From positions 186,001 through 250,000 of the forward strand of contig NZ_JAMLDX010000005.1 in assembly GCF_024211275.1 (NCBI RefSeq): DNA of 64,000 nucleotides, given 5' to 3'. Below are positions 20,171-28,610 of the stretch, piece after piece. A program made the position numbers and the translations under genes. Origin of the DNA: Sphingomonas tagetis. Lineage in GTDB: Bacteria > Pseudomonadota > Alphaproteobacteria > Sphingomonadales > Sphingomonadaceae. Every line of letters starts with the position of its first letter. Position 1 is the first letter of the stretch. Below the pieces are notes generated by a model, which made no database searches, was not told the DNA's origin, and was given only the letters and a program-made list of their open reading frames with translations.

Positions 20171-21345
20171 GTTACGCTTGCGGCGAGCGGCACCCTTGCG
20201 GGCCGGAACCAGAGCGCGACGCAGATCGAATTTCCGAGAGCGAAGAGCGCGCCGCTGACCAGCGGTGCCGCCTGCACGCCGAACGTGTTCACCGACATCG
20301 ATACCAGCGCCGGCCCCGCGGCCGCGCCGAACAGCTCGGCGGTCCCGATCAGCATGACCGCGCGCCCGGTCGGATCGGTCTTCATCGTGAAGGGCGTCAC
20401 GAAGGAGAGGACGAAGGCCCACAGGAACCCGAACATGGCGATCGCCGCGACGAAGATCAGGGCAGGGGCGCCCGCCCACAGGAAGCCGAGCACGACAAGA
20501 TTGGCGCAGCCGCCGATGAACAGCGCCGTGGCGGCGCTGAGCCGGCCGCCGAGATACGACGCTACCCAGCCGCCCAACACCTGCATCGCAAGCCCGGCCG
20601 AGATCGAATAGCCGATGATCCCTTCGTCAAAGCCGCCGCGCCGCGCGAGCGGATCGACATAGACCCACAGCGACATGATGCCGGACGCAAAGGCGAAGAT
20701 CGCGAACAGCACGGTGAAGCCGCGCAGGCCCGGCCAGGTCCGCCCCGGCTGCACGGCGAGCGGCCCGTACCGCACCGGCATGAACGGCACGCACAGGATC
20801 AGCGCCGCGCCGAGCAGCGAGAGGATGACGAAGCCGCCGCCCGCGCCGAAGGTCGGAATGACGTACCACGAGCAGAAGGCGGCGAGCACCAGCGCGACCG
20901 CCGCGTTCGTGCCGATATACAGCCCCATCACCCGCGCCGGCACGGTCAGGCGGGCGACCATCCCGAACAGCATCCATAGCCCGACACCCGAAGCGACGCC
21001 GGCAAGCGCCCGCAACACCATGAACAGCATGGGCGAGGCGAACACGGTGCCGATGTTGAACACGACCGACCCGATGATCGTCGCCACCCCGATCGCGCGC
21101 AGCCGCTCCGGCTTGAGCCAGGTCCCGGCGACTCCGATGGTGATGCCGATCATTAGCAACTCAAGCGTCGCCGCCCAGCCCAGCTCGGCCACGCTCAGCC
21201 GCTGCTCGTGCACCAGTGCGCCGAGCAGCAGCGGCTGAAGCGCGCGGATCGTCCCGCCGCCGATCGTCAGGATCACGATCGCGGCGATCTCGCGATTGCT
21301 GAAAGCCTCCGCTGCGCCCGGCGGGCTATTGGACATCGGGGCCAT
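20167..21345 (-). CDS. Major facilitator superfamily transporter
   Basis: 392-residue inner-membrane protein with about twelve hydrophobic segments from residue 18 on (for example AAIVILTIGGG and ALALV-type helices). It resembles small-molecule MFS permeases without a clear substrate motif. It ends convergent with the hydrolase, sharing the CTAG stop, and its first codons overlap the end of the acyl-CoA dehydrogenase gene by 20 bases; ATG 21336 is an alternative start. An aromatic acid such as terephthalate or its precursor is a possible cargo. Confidence 0.85.
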   Translation of the reverse strand: MAPMSNSPPGAAEAFSNREIAAIVILTIGGGTIRALQPLLLGALVHEQRLSVAELGWAATLELLMIGITIGVAGTWLKPERLRAIGVATIIGSVVFNIGTVFASPMLFMVLRALAGVASGVGLWMLFGMVARLTVPARVMGLYIGTNAAVALVLAAFCSWYVIPTFGAGGGFVILSLLGAALILCVPFMPVRYGPLAVQPGRTWPGLRGFTVLFAIFAFASGIMSLWVYVDPLARRGGFDEGIIGYSISAGLAMQVLGGWVASYLGGRLSAATALFIGGCANLVVLGFLWAGAPALIFVAAIAMFGFLWAFVLSFVTPFTMKTDPTGRAVMLIGTAELFGAAAGPALVSMSVNTFGVQAAPLVSGALFALGNSICVALWFRPARVPLAASVT

Positions 21346-22579
21346 ATTGATCGCGCGCGACGGCGATGCGGTGCAGGTTGCGCGTGCCGCCCATCATGTC
21401 GTTGAACTTGATGTCGCGATACCATTTTTCCATAAGATGGTCCTTCGACCAGGCTGCCGGCCCCATCAGCTGCATCGCCTTGAACGCGACAGCCTCGCTG
21501 ATGATGGTCGAATAGCCCTTGGCGCGCTGCCCCAATATGTTGTCGGCGCGGCCCTGATCGTGGACCCAGCCGGCGTGCAGCGTCATCCGCCGCGCCTTCG
21601 CGATGGCGTTGCGCGAGTCCTCGACCAGCTCGTCGAACCGCTGCCGCCGCCCGGACGCCCAGGGACGGTCATGGGCATTCACCCAGTCGACCGCATAGTC
21701 GAGCATGGTCGAGGCAATGCCGATCGCCTGCAGCCCGCAGAACGGCCGCGTCGCCGCCTGAACCTGCGCGAATTTCTTGAACGAGCCGCCGTTGAGCAGG
21801 CGGTCTTCGTCCAGCACGATGTCGTTGAACGCCACCGCCGCCTGATTGTAATAGCGCGCGCCGAGCTTCTCGTAGCTCGGCACGGTGACCTCCAGCCCCT
21901 CGTCATGGCGGTCGACGATGAAGCAGCGCGCGCCCTTGAAGCCGCTGCCCGGCTCGGTCTGCGCGAGCACGACGATATAGTCGGCATAGGCCGCGTGCGA
22001 GATATAAGCCTTCGCGCCGTTGAGGATCCACTTGTCGCCCTGCTTCACCGCGGTCGTCTTGATCTGCGACAGGTCGAGGCCGCAATGCACCTCGGTCATC
22101 CCCATCGCGACACGCTTATACTCCCCGCGCCGGATGCCGTCGGCCCATTTGTGGATCTGCTGCTCGTTGCCGAGATTGCGGACCGCGACCTCGCCCATAT
22201 TGTCGCCCGGCAGCGTCTGGAGCCCCCACAGATCGCCGGCCATGACCGCTTCGGTCGCCATCATGCCGAGTACCGAGCGCCCGCCGTTGAGCGACTTCAC
22301 ATAGTCGGCGTCGTTCTCGCGGCCGCGCACGGCCGGGCCCGAACTCCAGAAATCGATCGGGCTATGGGCGATCGGACTCTTCGCCGCGATTGCGTCGATC
22401 GTCGCCTGATCGGGGAGCGCATAATTGTCGTCGACAAAGCGGGCATGAGGGCGAACATAGGTGACCGCCCAATGCCTGATCTGCGCGAGGAGATCCTTGG
22501 TGTTCTTCGTGGCCTCATAGTTGAACATATCGGGATATTCCTCAGCGCCTTCGCCCAATTTTTCTGCAAGCGAAGACAT
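21326..22579 (-). CDS. Acyl-CoA dehydrogenase family protein
   Basis: About 417-residue FAD-dependent acyl-CoA dehydrogenase-like protein. Visible pieces are GMTEVHCGLDLSQIKTTA, WILNGAKAYISHA, TEPGSGFKG and LGQRAKGYSTIISEAVAF. The C-terminal end reads MMGGTRNLHRIAVARD, where many family members carry a catalytic Glu-Gly-Thr; here the residue before GT is Gly, so the base may lie elsewhere or the chemistry may differ. ATG 22579 gives the family-like N-terminus; the frame is open to 22696. It is divergent from the aldehyde dehydrogenase at 22714. Confidence 0.82.
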   Translation of the reverse strand: MSSLAEKLGEGAEEYPDMFNYEATKNTKDLLAQIRHWAVTYVRPHARFVDDNYALPDQATIDAIAAKSPIAHSPIDFWSSGPAVRGRENDADYVKSLNGGRSVLGMMATEAVMAGDLWGLQTLPGDNMGEVAVRNLGNEQQIHKWADGIRRGEYKRVAMGMTEVHCGLDLSQIKTTAVKQGDKWILNGAKAYISHAAYADYIVVLAQTEPGSGFKGARCFIVDRHDEGLEVTVPSYEKLGARYYNQAAVAFNDIVLDEDRLLNGGSFKKFAQVQAATRPFCGLQAIGIASTMLDYAVDWVNAHDRPWASGRRQRFDELVEDSRNAIAKARRMTLHAGWVHDQGRADNILGQRAKGYSTIISEAVAFKAMQLMGPAAWSKDHLMEKWYRDIKFNDMMGGTRNLHRIAVARDQYGPDVQ

Positions 22580-22713
22580 CCGGGCGGGCGAAATCCCCCA
22601 ACCCGATCGGCGACGGGACTGGCGGTATGGGCCGATCGGCCGGTCAACCGTTACAGGTCCACAGGCGCGGCGGTTCTGCGCCCGCCGGCGATTCATCGAT
22701 CAAGGAGATCTTC

Positions 22714-24210
22714 ATGGGCGTGATTGAGAAGGGCGTCGTCATGCGTCCCGGCTATATCGACGGCAAGACCAAGCTGCTGCTGATCGATGGCCGCTGGGTG
22801 CCGGCGGCGTCGGGCAAGACCTTCGAGACGCGCGATCCGGCGACCGGTATGCTGCTCGCCGAGGTGGCGGAAGGCGACCGCGAGGATATCGACCTGGCCG
22901 TCGCCGCGGCGCGCCGGGCCTTCAACGGGCCATGGAGCAAGTGGAAACCGGCCGATCGCCAGCTGCTGCTGCTTCGCCTCGCCGATCTGATCGAGGCGAA
23001 CATCGAGGAGCTGGCGGCGCTCGACACCTATGACATGGGCGCGCCGATCAGCCGCACTCGCGCCGGCCGGCATCGCGTCGTCGGCATGCTGCGCTATTAT
23101 GCCGGCCAGGCCGTGTCGCTGCATGGCGAGACGATCGAGAATTCGCTGCCGGGCGACATCTTCTCCTACACGCTCAAGGAGCCAGTCGGCGTGGTCGGTG
23201 CGATCATTCCGTGGAACAGCCCACTGACCGCGAGCATCTGGAAGATCGGCCCGGCGCTGGCGACGGGCTGCACGGTGGTGCTCAAGCCGTCCGAGGTCGC
23301 GCCGCTGACGCCATTGCGGCTGGGCGAGCTGTGCCTCGAAGCAGGCGTGCCGCCCGGGGTGATCAACATCGTGCCGGGCTATGGCGCGACCGCGGGCGCC
23401 GCATTGGCCGCGCATCTCGACGTCGACAAGGTCGCCTTCACCGGCTCGGACGTCACCGGCCGCCGGATCGTGCAGGCCTCGGCGGGCAACCTCAAACGCC
23501 TCTCGCTCGAGCTGGGCGGCAAGTCCCCCGACATCGTCTTTGCCGACGCCGATCTCGACGCGGCCGTGCCGGGCGCGGCGATGGCGGTGTTCGCCAATTC
23601 CGGACAGATCTGCAGCGCGGGCACCCGACTGTTCGTCGAGCAGAAAATCTATGACGAGTTCACCGCCAAGGTCGCCGACTTCGCCAAGGCGCTCAAGGTC
23701 GGCATCGGCGCCGATCCCGAGACCCAGGTCGGACCGCTCGTGTCGGGCGATCAGCTTGACCGCGTCACGGGCTATCTCGATGTCGGCCGCGAGCAGGGCG
23801 CGCAGTGTCTGAGCGGCGGCGAGCGGCTGACCGGAGGGGCGTATGAGAATGGCTATTTCGTCGCGCCGACGGTGTTTGGCGGGGTGCGCGACGACATGCG
23901 GATCGCGCAGGAGGAGATTTTCGGCCCGGTGATCTCGGCGATCCCGTTCACCGATATCGACGAGGTGATCGAGCGCGGCAACGCCACCACCTTCGGCCTC
24001 GGCAGCGGCGTGTGGACGCGCGATGTCGGCAAGGCGCACAAGCTTGCCAAGTCGATCCGGGCGGGGTCGGTGTGGATCAACTGCTATCAGGCGATGGACC
24101 CGGCCGTGCCGTTCGGCGGCTACAAGATGAGCGGTTACGGCCGCGAATCCGGCAAGCAGCATCTCGACGAATATCTCAACGTCAAGGCGGTGTGGATCAA
24201 GACCGGCTAG
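22714..24210 (+). CDS. Aldehyde dehydrogenase
   Basis: 498-residue NAD(P)-dependent aldehyde dehydrogenase. It carries PWNSPLTA, LELGGKSP, the catalytic Cys in NSGQICSAGTR and the ending GYGRESGKQHLDEY, close to the betaine/phenylacetaldehyde dehydrogenase branch. ATG 22714 has AAGGAG at 22702-22707. Its promoter shares a 134-base gap with the divergent acyl-CoA dehydrogenase gene. The substrate is unknown. Confidence 0.93.
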   Translation: MGVIEKGVVMRPGYIDGKTKLLLIDGRWVPAASGKTFETRDPATGMLLAEVAEGDREDIDLAVAAARRAFNGPWSKWKPADRQLLLLRLADLIEANIEELAALDTYDMGAPISRTRAGRHRVVGMLRYYAGQAVSLHGETIENSLPGDIFSYTLKEPVGVVGAIIPWNSPLTASIWKIGPALATGCTVVLKPSEVAPLTPLRLGELCLEAGVPPGVINIVPGYGATAGAALAAHLDVDKVAFTGSDVTGRRIVQASAGNLKRLSLELGGKSPDIVFADADLDAAVPGAAMAVFANSGQICSAGTRLFVEQKIYDEFTAKVADFAKALKVGIGADPETQVGPLVSGDQLDRVTGYLDVGREQGAQCLSGGERLTGGAYENGYFVAPTVFGGVRDDMRIAQEEIFGPVISAIPFTDIDEVIERGNATTFGLGSGVWTRDVGKAHKLAKSIRAGSVWINCYQAMDPAVPFGGYKMSGYGRESGKQHLDEYLNVKAVWIKTG

Positions 24211-24285
24211 CCGCCGGCCGCGCGCTGGCGGTGGTCATTGCATCACCGGTCTAACGTTCGACGCCGGCAGATTCGCGCGGCGGTG

Positions 24286-24301
24286 CGGTCTCGCGAGACC
24301 G
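24286..24301. promoter_or_regulatory. Perfect 16-bp palindrome upstream of the esterase gene
   Basis: CGGTCTCGCGAGACCG reads identically on both strands. It lies 23 bases before the chosen start of the family VIII esterase, close enough for a repressor site, though a chance GC-rich palindrome is possible. Confidence 0.35.
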
Positions 24302-24324
24302 TCAACAAGATGCCGGGAGCGGAT

Positions 24325-25611
24325 ATGGACAAGGTCATTTCACGGCGCGGACTGATCGGAGGATTGGCGGCGGCCGGGGCAGCAGCAGTGCTGCCGCGAA
24401 CCGCACTGGCGCGCGGCGGCCAACTCTATCCGCGGACGCATGCCTTCATGAAAGGTTTCGTCGATCGCCGTGAACTGGCCGGCATCCTCGCCGCGATCGG
24501 CAAGGGGCAGGCAGCGCCCGACTATTTCGGCGTGGGCACGCTGGCGCTGGATTCGGCGACGCCGCTCGGTCCCGACACATTGTGGCGCATCTACTCGCAG
24601 ACCAAGCCGGTCACCGGCATCGCGGCGATGCTGCTGGTCGAGGAGGGCAAGATCAAACTCGACCAGCCGATCGCCGATTTCCTGCCTGCCTTCGCCAACA
24701 TGAAGGTGCTCAACACGCCCGGCGGATCGATTACCGATGTCCGCCCCGCCAGACGGCCGATCACGGTGCGCCAGCTGATCACGCACAGCTCGGGCATCGG
24801 CATGGCCGCGCTCGAGAAGGGACCGCTTCCGGACGCGTATGACGAGGCGGGGATCACCGATGGCCGGCTCAGCCGCCAGCCGATCCCCGGTTTCAAGATG
24901 GGGCCGCCCGCACCCGGTCTGACCGTCATGGTCGACCGGCTCGCCACGCTTCCGCTATTCTATGAGCCCGGGTCGAAATGGCTCTATTCGGTCGGTCTCG
25001 CCGTGATGGGGCGCGTAATCGAAGTCGTGACGGGACAGCCGTTCGACGCCTTCCTGAAGGCACGGATATTCGATCCGCTCGGCATGAAGAGCACGGGATT
25101 CCGGGTCGCGGCGGCGGACGTTCCGCGGCTGTCGACCAATTATGCGTTGATCGACGGCGTCCTGTCCCCGATCGATCGGGCGGCGACGTCCGTGTTCCTC
25201 GATCCGCCGGCGGCGCCCTATGGCGGCGGCGGGCTGGTTTCGAGCGCGCGCGATTATGACCGCTTCCTCGCCATGCTGCTCGGCGAGGGCCGGATCGGCG
25301 GGGCAGGCGGCGTGAGCATCATGAAGCCCGAAACCGCGCGGCTCGCCATGTCGAACCTCCTCGAGGATAGCGTCGTGCGCAAGGGGACGCTCATCGAGGG
25401 CTGGGGCGCCGGCGCCGGCGGCCGCGTGTCGCTGCCCGGCTCGATGACTGGCGAGGGCGTGTTCGGCTGGGGCGGCGCGGCCGGGACGACCGGTTTCATC
25501 GACCGCAAGCGCGGATATCGTGTTGGCGCCTATACCCAGGCGCTGCCGCCCGCCGCCCTGAGCTTTCAGGGCAAGTTCGGCGAGACGTTCTACAAGGATG
25601 TGATGGCGTGA
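24325..25611 (+). CDS. Serine beta-lactamase-fold esterase (family VIII), Tat-exported
   Basis: 428-residue hydrolase of the class C beta-lactamase/EstB family. It begins with a twin-arginine signal (ISRRGLIGG, hydrophobic stretch, then ALARGG), so it is probably periplasmic. The nucleophile motif SxxK is in YSQTKPV; the tyrosine motif reads YSVG, as in family VIII esterases where the lactamase Asn is absent; GWGGAAGT stands near the C-terminus. I chose ATG 24325 because GGGAG lies five bases upstream; ATG 24310 is in frame. It is followed with a GTGA overlap by the DUF4440 gene. Confidence 0.88.
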   Translation: MDKVISRRGLIGGLAAAGAAAVLPRTALARGGQLYPRTHAFMKGFVDRRELAGILAAIGKGQAAPDYFGVGTLALDSATPLGPDTLWRIYSQTKPVTGIAAMLLVEEGKIKLDQPIADFLPAFANMKVLNTPGGSITDVRPARRPITVRQLITHSSGIGMAALEKGPLPDAYDEAGITDGRLSRQPIPGFKMGPPAPGLTVMVDRLATLPLFYEPGSKWLYSVGLAVMGRVIEVVTGQPFDAFLKARIFDPLGMKSTGFRVAAADVPRLSTNYALIDGVLSPIDRAATSVFLDPPAAPYGGGGLVSSARDYDRFLAMLLGEGRIGGAGGVSIMKPETARLAMSNLLEDSVVRKGTLIEGWGAGAGGRVSLPGSMTGEGVFGWGGAAGTTGFIDRKRGYRVGAYTQALPPAALSFQGKFGETFYKDVMA

Positions 25612-26030
25612 ACCAGCTCATGAAGGACCATGCTGATATGACCGATTCAACCGACCTGATCGAACGGCTGGAGGCGGAGCGCTGGGCCGCCAATCTGGCG
25701 GGCGATGTCGAGAAACTGGACTCGCTGCTCTCGGACCGGCTCGAATATATCCATCCCACGAGCAAGGTGGACACCAAGCAGAGCTTTCTCGCCAACCTGC
25801 GCGCCCATAATCCCTATATCGCGTATGAGGTGCTGGATCAGAAGATCCTCATGCTCGGCTCGACGGCGGTGGTCACCAAGTCGTTCCGCAGCACGGCGCG
25901 CCGCAATCCGCCGATCGTGCCGGTGAACCGCGTGGTGGTCGAAGTCATCAGCAGCGCGGTGTGGACTCAGGAAGGTGAGGACTGGCGTCTGATCCATTAC
26001 CACACGACCTTCATCCCGAAGGCCGATTAG
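25608..26030 (+). CDS. DUF4440/NTF2-like protein
   Basis: 140-residue single-domain protein with a cone-shaped NTF2-like fold predicted from ERWAANLAGDVEKLDSLL, the LEYIHPTSK segment and the ending WRLIHYHTTF. The function cannot be named; such proteins act as small isomerases, hydratases or binding partners. GTG 25608 overlaps the esterase stop and has AAGGATG upstream; ATG 25620 or ATG 25638 would also work. It ends 16 bases from the convergent MFS gene. Confidence 0.8.
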   Translation: MNQLMKDHADMTDSTDLIERLEAERWAANLAGDVEKLDSLLSDRLEYIHPTSKVDTKQSFLANLRAHNPYIAYEVLDQKILMLGSTAVVTKSFRSTARRNPPIVPVNRVVVEVISSAVWTQEGEDWRLIHYHTTFIPKAD

Positions 26031-26046
26031 CATGCAGGGGAGGCGG

Positions 26047-27387
26047 TCAGGCGGCCGCCTCCCTCGCTTCCGCCTCTGCGAGGGCGGTACGATATTGCCG
26101 CCGCATCGCCCAGGTCGACAGCGTGGCCACAGGGCCGGCGACCAGCACGAGCAGAGCGAGGCCGGAACCGATCGCGAACGGGCCTTCGAACAGCTTCTCG
26201 CCGAACAGGGCCGCCAAGGGCGGTCCCGCTGCCAGCCCCACCAGATTCCCCGCGGTCAGATACAGCGCCATGATCCGGGCGCGCATGCGTCCGGGCGTAA
26301 CCATCTGGATCAGCAGCGGCACCAGCACGCCCATGGCGGCCGAAAAGAAGGTGCCGATCCCGGCCAGAACCAGCAGCGTGATCGTGGATCGCGTCAGCCC
26401 GACGATGCTGAGGCAGATCCAGCTGGCGGTCAGCGCCATGGTGAAGACGAGGACCAACGCGTCCCTCCGTCCGCGATCGGTCCATGCCTTGACGAGGGCA
26501 GGCCAGGTCATGACGCCGATCAGGCTGGAGACCAGACCCACCGTGCCGAACGCATAGCCCGCGTGCGATGCCTCCATTCCGTGGGCGCGGATCAGCAGCG
26601 TCGGAGTCCATGATGCCATCGCGAAGTTGACCATGCCGACCATCGCATTGCCCAGAAACAGGCAGCCGTAGAGCATGCGCTTGCGCTTGAGATACGCAAC
26701 GGCTTCGCTGGCCGTCGCGAACTGTTCGCTCGCGACATCGCCGACACGGGGTGGTTCGGGCACGGTGATCCACAGCAGCGGCGCCAGCAGCAGACCGGGT
26801 AGCCCGACGAGCATCAGCGTGATCTGCCACGGTTCCAGCGCAAGCTGGGCGGACATCCCCGTTGCCAGCTGCAGCGCCGCGCCGCCGGCGATATACGACC
26901 CCGAATACATGACCGCGCTGACCCCGGTATAAGCCGCGGTCGGGAGCGTTCGCCGCTTGCGCGGAAAGAGGTCGGCGATGAGCGAGATCGCGGCCGGCGA
27001 CAGCACCGCTTCGCCGATCGCGACGCCGGACCGGAAGATCATGAGCCAGGTGAAGTCGGGCGCAAAGGCCGAAGCGATCGTGCAGATGCTCCACAAGACG
27101 ACGCCGGTGACGACCAGCGGTATTCGGCGGCGGCGGTCGATGAGGTGCGCCAGCGGAAGCCCGGTCAGCGAGTAGAGCACGCCGAAGCCCAAGCCGATCA
27201 GCACGCCCATCTGCGTATCGGAGATGTGGAGCTGGGCGCTGACGGCAGGCGCGAGCAGCGAAAGGATCAGCCGGTCAATATAGGAGATGCCGTATAGCAG
27301 CATGAAGATGCCGAGCGCGTACCAGGCATGCGCGAGACGATGTCCGGGTTCCAGCGGAGCGGTGGCCGCGACAGGATTTGCAGGCAT
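26047..27387 (-). CDS. MFS transporter, paralogue of the one at 56859
   Basis: 446-residue twelve-helix permease. SYIDRLILSLLAPAV, ISDTQMGVLIGLGFG, GLPLAHLIDRRRRIPLV, SGVAIGEAVLSPAAISLIAD and TPGRMRARIMALYLT are shared nearly residue for residue with the MFS at 56859-58187. The pattern is that of the spinster/hexuronate-like MFS branch that in sphingomonads sits beside aromatic and terpenoid genes. The substrate is unknown. AGGAT lies upstream of ATG 27387. It sits downstream of the LysR gene on the same strand. Confidence 0.92.
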   Translation of the reverse strand: MPANPVAATAPLEPGHRLAHAWYALGIFMLLYGISYIDRLILSLLAPAVSAQLHISDTQMGVLIGLGFGVLYSLTGLPLAHLIDRRRRIPLVVTGVVLWSICTIASAFAPDFTWLMIFRSGVAIGEAVLSPAAISLIADLFPRKRRTLPTAAYTGVSAVMYSGSYIAGGAALQLATGMSAQLALEPWQITLMLVGLPGLLLAPLLWITVPEPPRVGDVASEQFATASEAVAYLKRKRMLYGCLFLGNAMVGMVNFAMASWTPTLLIRAHGMEASHAGYAFGTVGLVSSLIGVMTWPALVKAWTDRGRRDALVLVFTMALTASWICLSIVGLTRSTITLLVLAGIGTFFSAAMGVLVPLLIQMVTPGRMRARIMALYLTAGNLVGLAAGPPLAALFGEKLFEGPFAIGSGLALLVLVAGPVATLSTWAMRRQYRTALAEAEAREAAA

Positions 27388-27551
27388 TGAAAACGATCCT
27401 CTGCTGATACTGGCGACGGTTCGGCATCACGGCGCAGGGCGAGTGAGAGGCGGGTGTAGTCTGAACGGGCGGCGCTCTGCGATTTCGAAGACCGGACTGG
27501 GCATGATTCAAGACCGGCCGGCGGGGCAAAACCTCACTGCGCCGGATCGCC

Positions 27552-28478
27552 TCAGCCCCGGTCGGCCGCATAACGGTCGACGATGACTCCGAGCATCTCG
27601 CGCAGGTGATCGATCAATGCCCTTACCGCTCGGGGGGCGTTTCGATCCTGCGCCGCGAGGATGAACAGCCGGCCGTCCAGGCCGATCAGCTTCCATTCCG
27701 GCAGGATCACGCGCGCCGCACCGCGATCCACATCGTCGGACGCAGCATAGTCGGGGAGCGGCGCGATCCCCAAGCCCCCGAGCATCGCTTCGCGCAGGAA
27801 CGGAAGGTGCTCCGACTGCATCCGCGCCTTCATCGCCACCTGCTCGATCCTGCGGCCCGACTGGAGGCGCAGCGTGAGTGGCGTCGGCGAAGATGGCGGA
27901 CCGGTCGTACACAGGAAATCGCAATCCGCGAGGTCCTCGGGTTTGGCGATGGGCTTCCGGCGCGCCAGATAGGACGTCGCCGCGAACAGCCGCCAGGGGA
28001 TCTGAGAAACCTCGCTGGCGAATTCGCTGACGGGCACATCGCGGAGGATCCGGACGGCGATATCCACTTCGTCGCCGACGAGGTTCTCCACCAGATTCGA
28101 ATAGCGCACGCGAAGCGTGACTTCGGGGTGCCGCTCCTGAAAGGCGATCAGCGCGCCGCCCAAATGGGAAGTGCCCAGCGCCGTGGGCACGCTGATACGG
28201 ACATGCCCCCGAATCTCGTCGCCCAGGCCCTGTATCGCCTCGCGCGCGGCGCGGAGTTCCGCGAGCATCCTGTGGCCATGCTCATAGAGAATGCGGCCGG
28301 CTTCGGTCGGCGCGACGTGCCGGGTGGTGCGATACACTAGCATCGTGCCGGCCTGACGCTCCAGTTCCTTCAGCTCCTTGCTGATTTGCGAGCGTGTGAC
28401 CCCCCGGCGGCGTGCTGCTTCGCTCAGATTTCCGGCATCGAGGATGTCGACCAGCGTGCGAACGATGCCGAGATTCAT
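27552..28478 (-). CDS. LysR-family transcriptional regulator
   Basis: 308-residue regulator with an N-terminal HTH (NLSEAARRRGVTRSQISKEL) and a LysR effector domain. ATG 28478 is chosen because GGAG lies at proper distance; a longer frame to 28556 begins in poor sequence. The 29-bp repeated element covers the 28 bases immediately upstream of this start, so self-regulation through that element is plausible. It is divergent from the TonB receptor gene at 28611. Confidence 0.9.
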   Translation of the reverse strand: MNLGIVRTLVDILDAGNLSEAARRRGVTRSQISKELKELERQAGTMLVYRTTRHVAPTEAGRILYEHGHRMLAELRAAREAIQGLGDEIRGHVRISVPTALGTSHLGGALIAFQERHPEVTLRVRYSNLVENLVGDEVDIAVRILRDVPVSEFASEVSQIPWRLFAATSYLARRKPIAKPEDLADCDFLCTTGPPSSPTPLTLRLQSGRRIEQVAMKARMQSEHLPFLREAMLGGLGIAPLPDYAASDDVDRGAARVILPEWKLIGLDGRLFILAAQDRNAPRAVRALIDHLREMLGVIVDRYAADRG

Positions 28479-28506
28479 TGTCAACTCCGTGGATACGCAA
28501 TGTGTC
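28478..28506 (+). promoter_or_regulatory. Repeated 29-bp element, copy 1
   Basis: TTGTCAAC, then TCCGT, then GGATACGCAATGTGTC. The core GATAC-GCAAT-GTGTC is an imperfect inverted repeat. It matches the copies at 41780 and 43290 at the same spacing. It lies between the divergent LysR and TonB-receptor genes, directly abutting the LysR start and 104 bases before the receptor start. Confidence 0.65.
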
Positions 28507-28610
28507 GAAACGGCCGGATTGTTAGCCTTTCTGAGCGGTAATACAATGGTCGACAAGCAGCGGGCCGACCCATCAGCGAAATGCCGGCCAGCACAAGGGG
28601 AGGGAGTGAT

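Noticed and set aside
28478..28506. Reading the repeated element as a plain sigma-70 promoter (TTGTCA and a downstream -10)
   Set aside because: The -10 position at the proper 17-base spacing reads TGTGTC or TATCTC-like sequence, a poor match, whereas the inverted repeat is conserved in all copies.
28536..28560. GTAATACAATGGTCGACAAGC as a further copy of the 29-bp element
   Set aside because: It contains TTGTCGAC on the minus strand and CAATG, but lacks the GGAWAC block and the spacing, so it is not counted.
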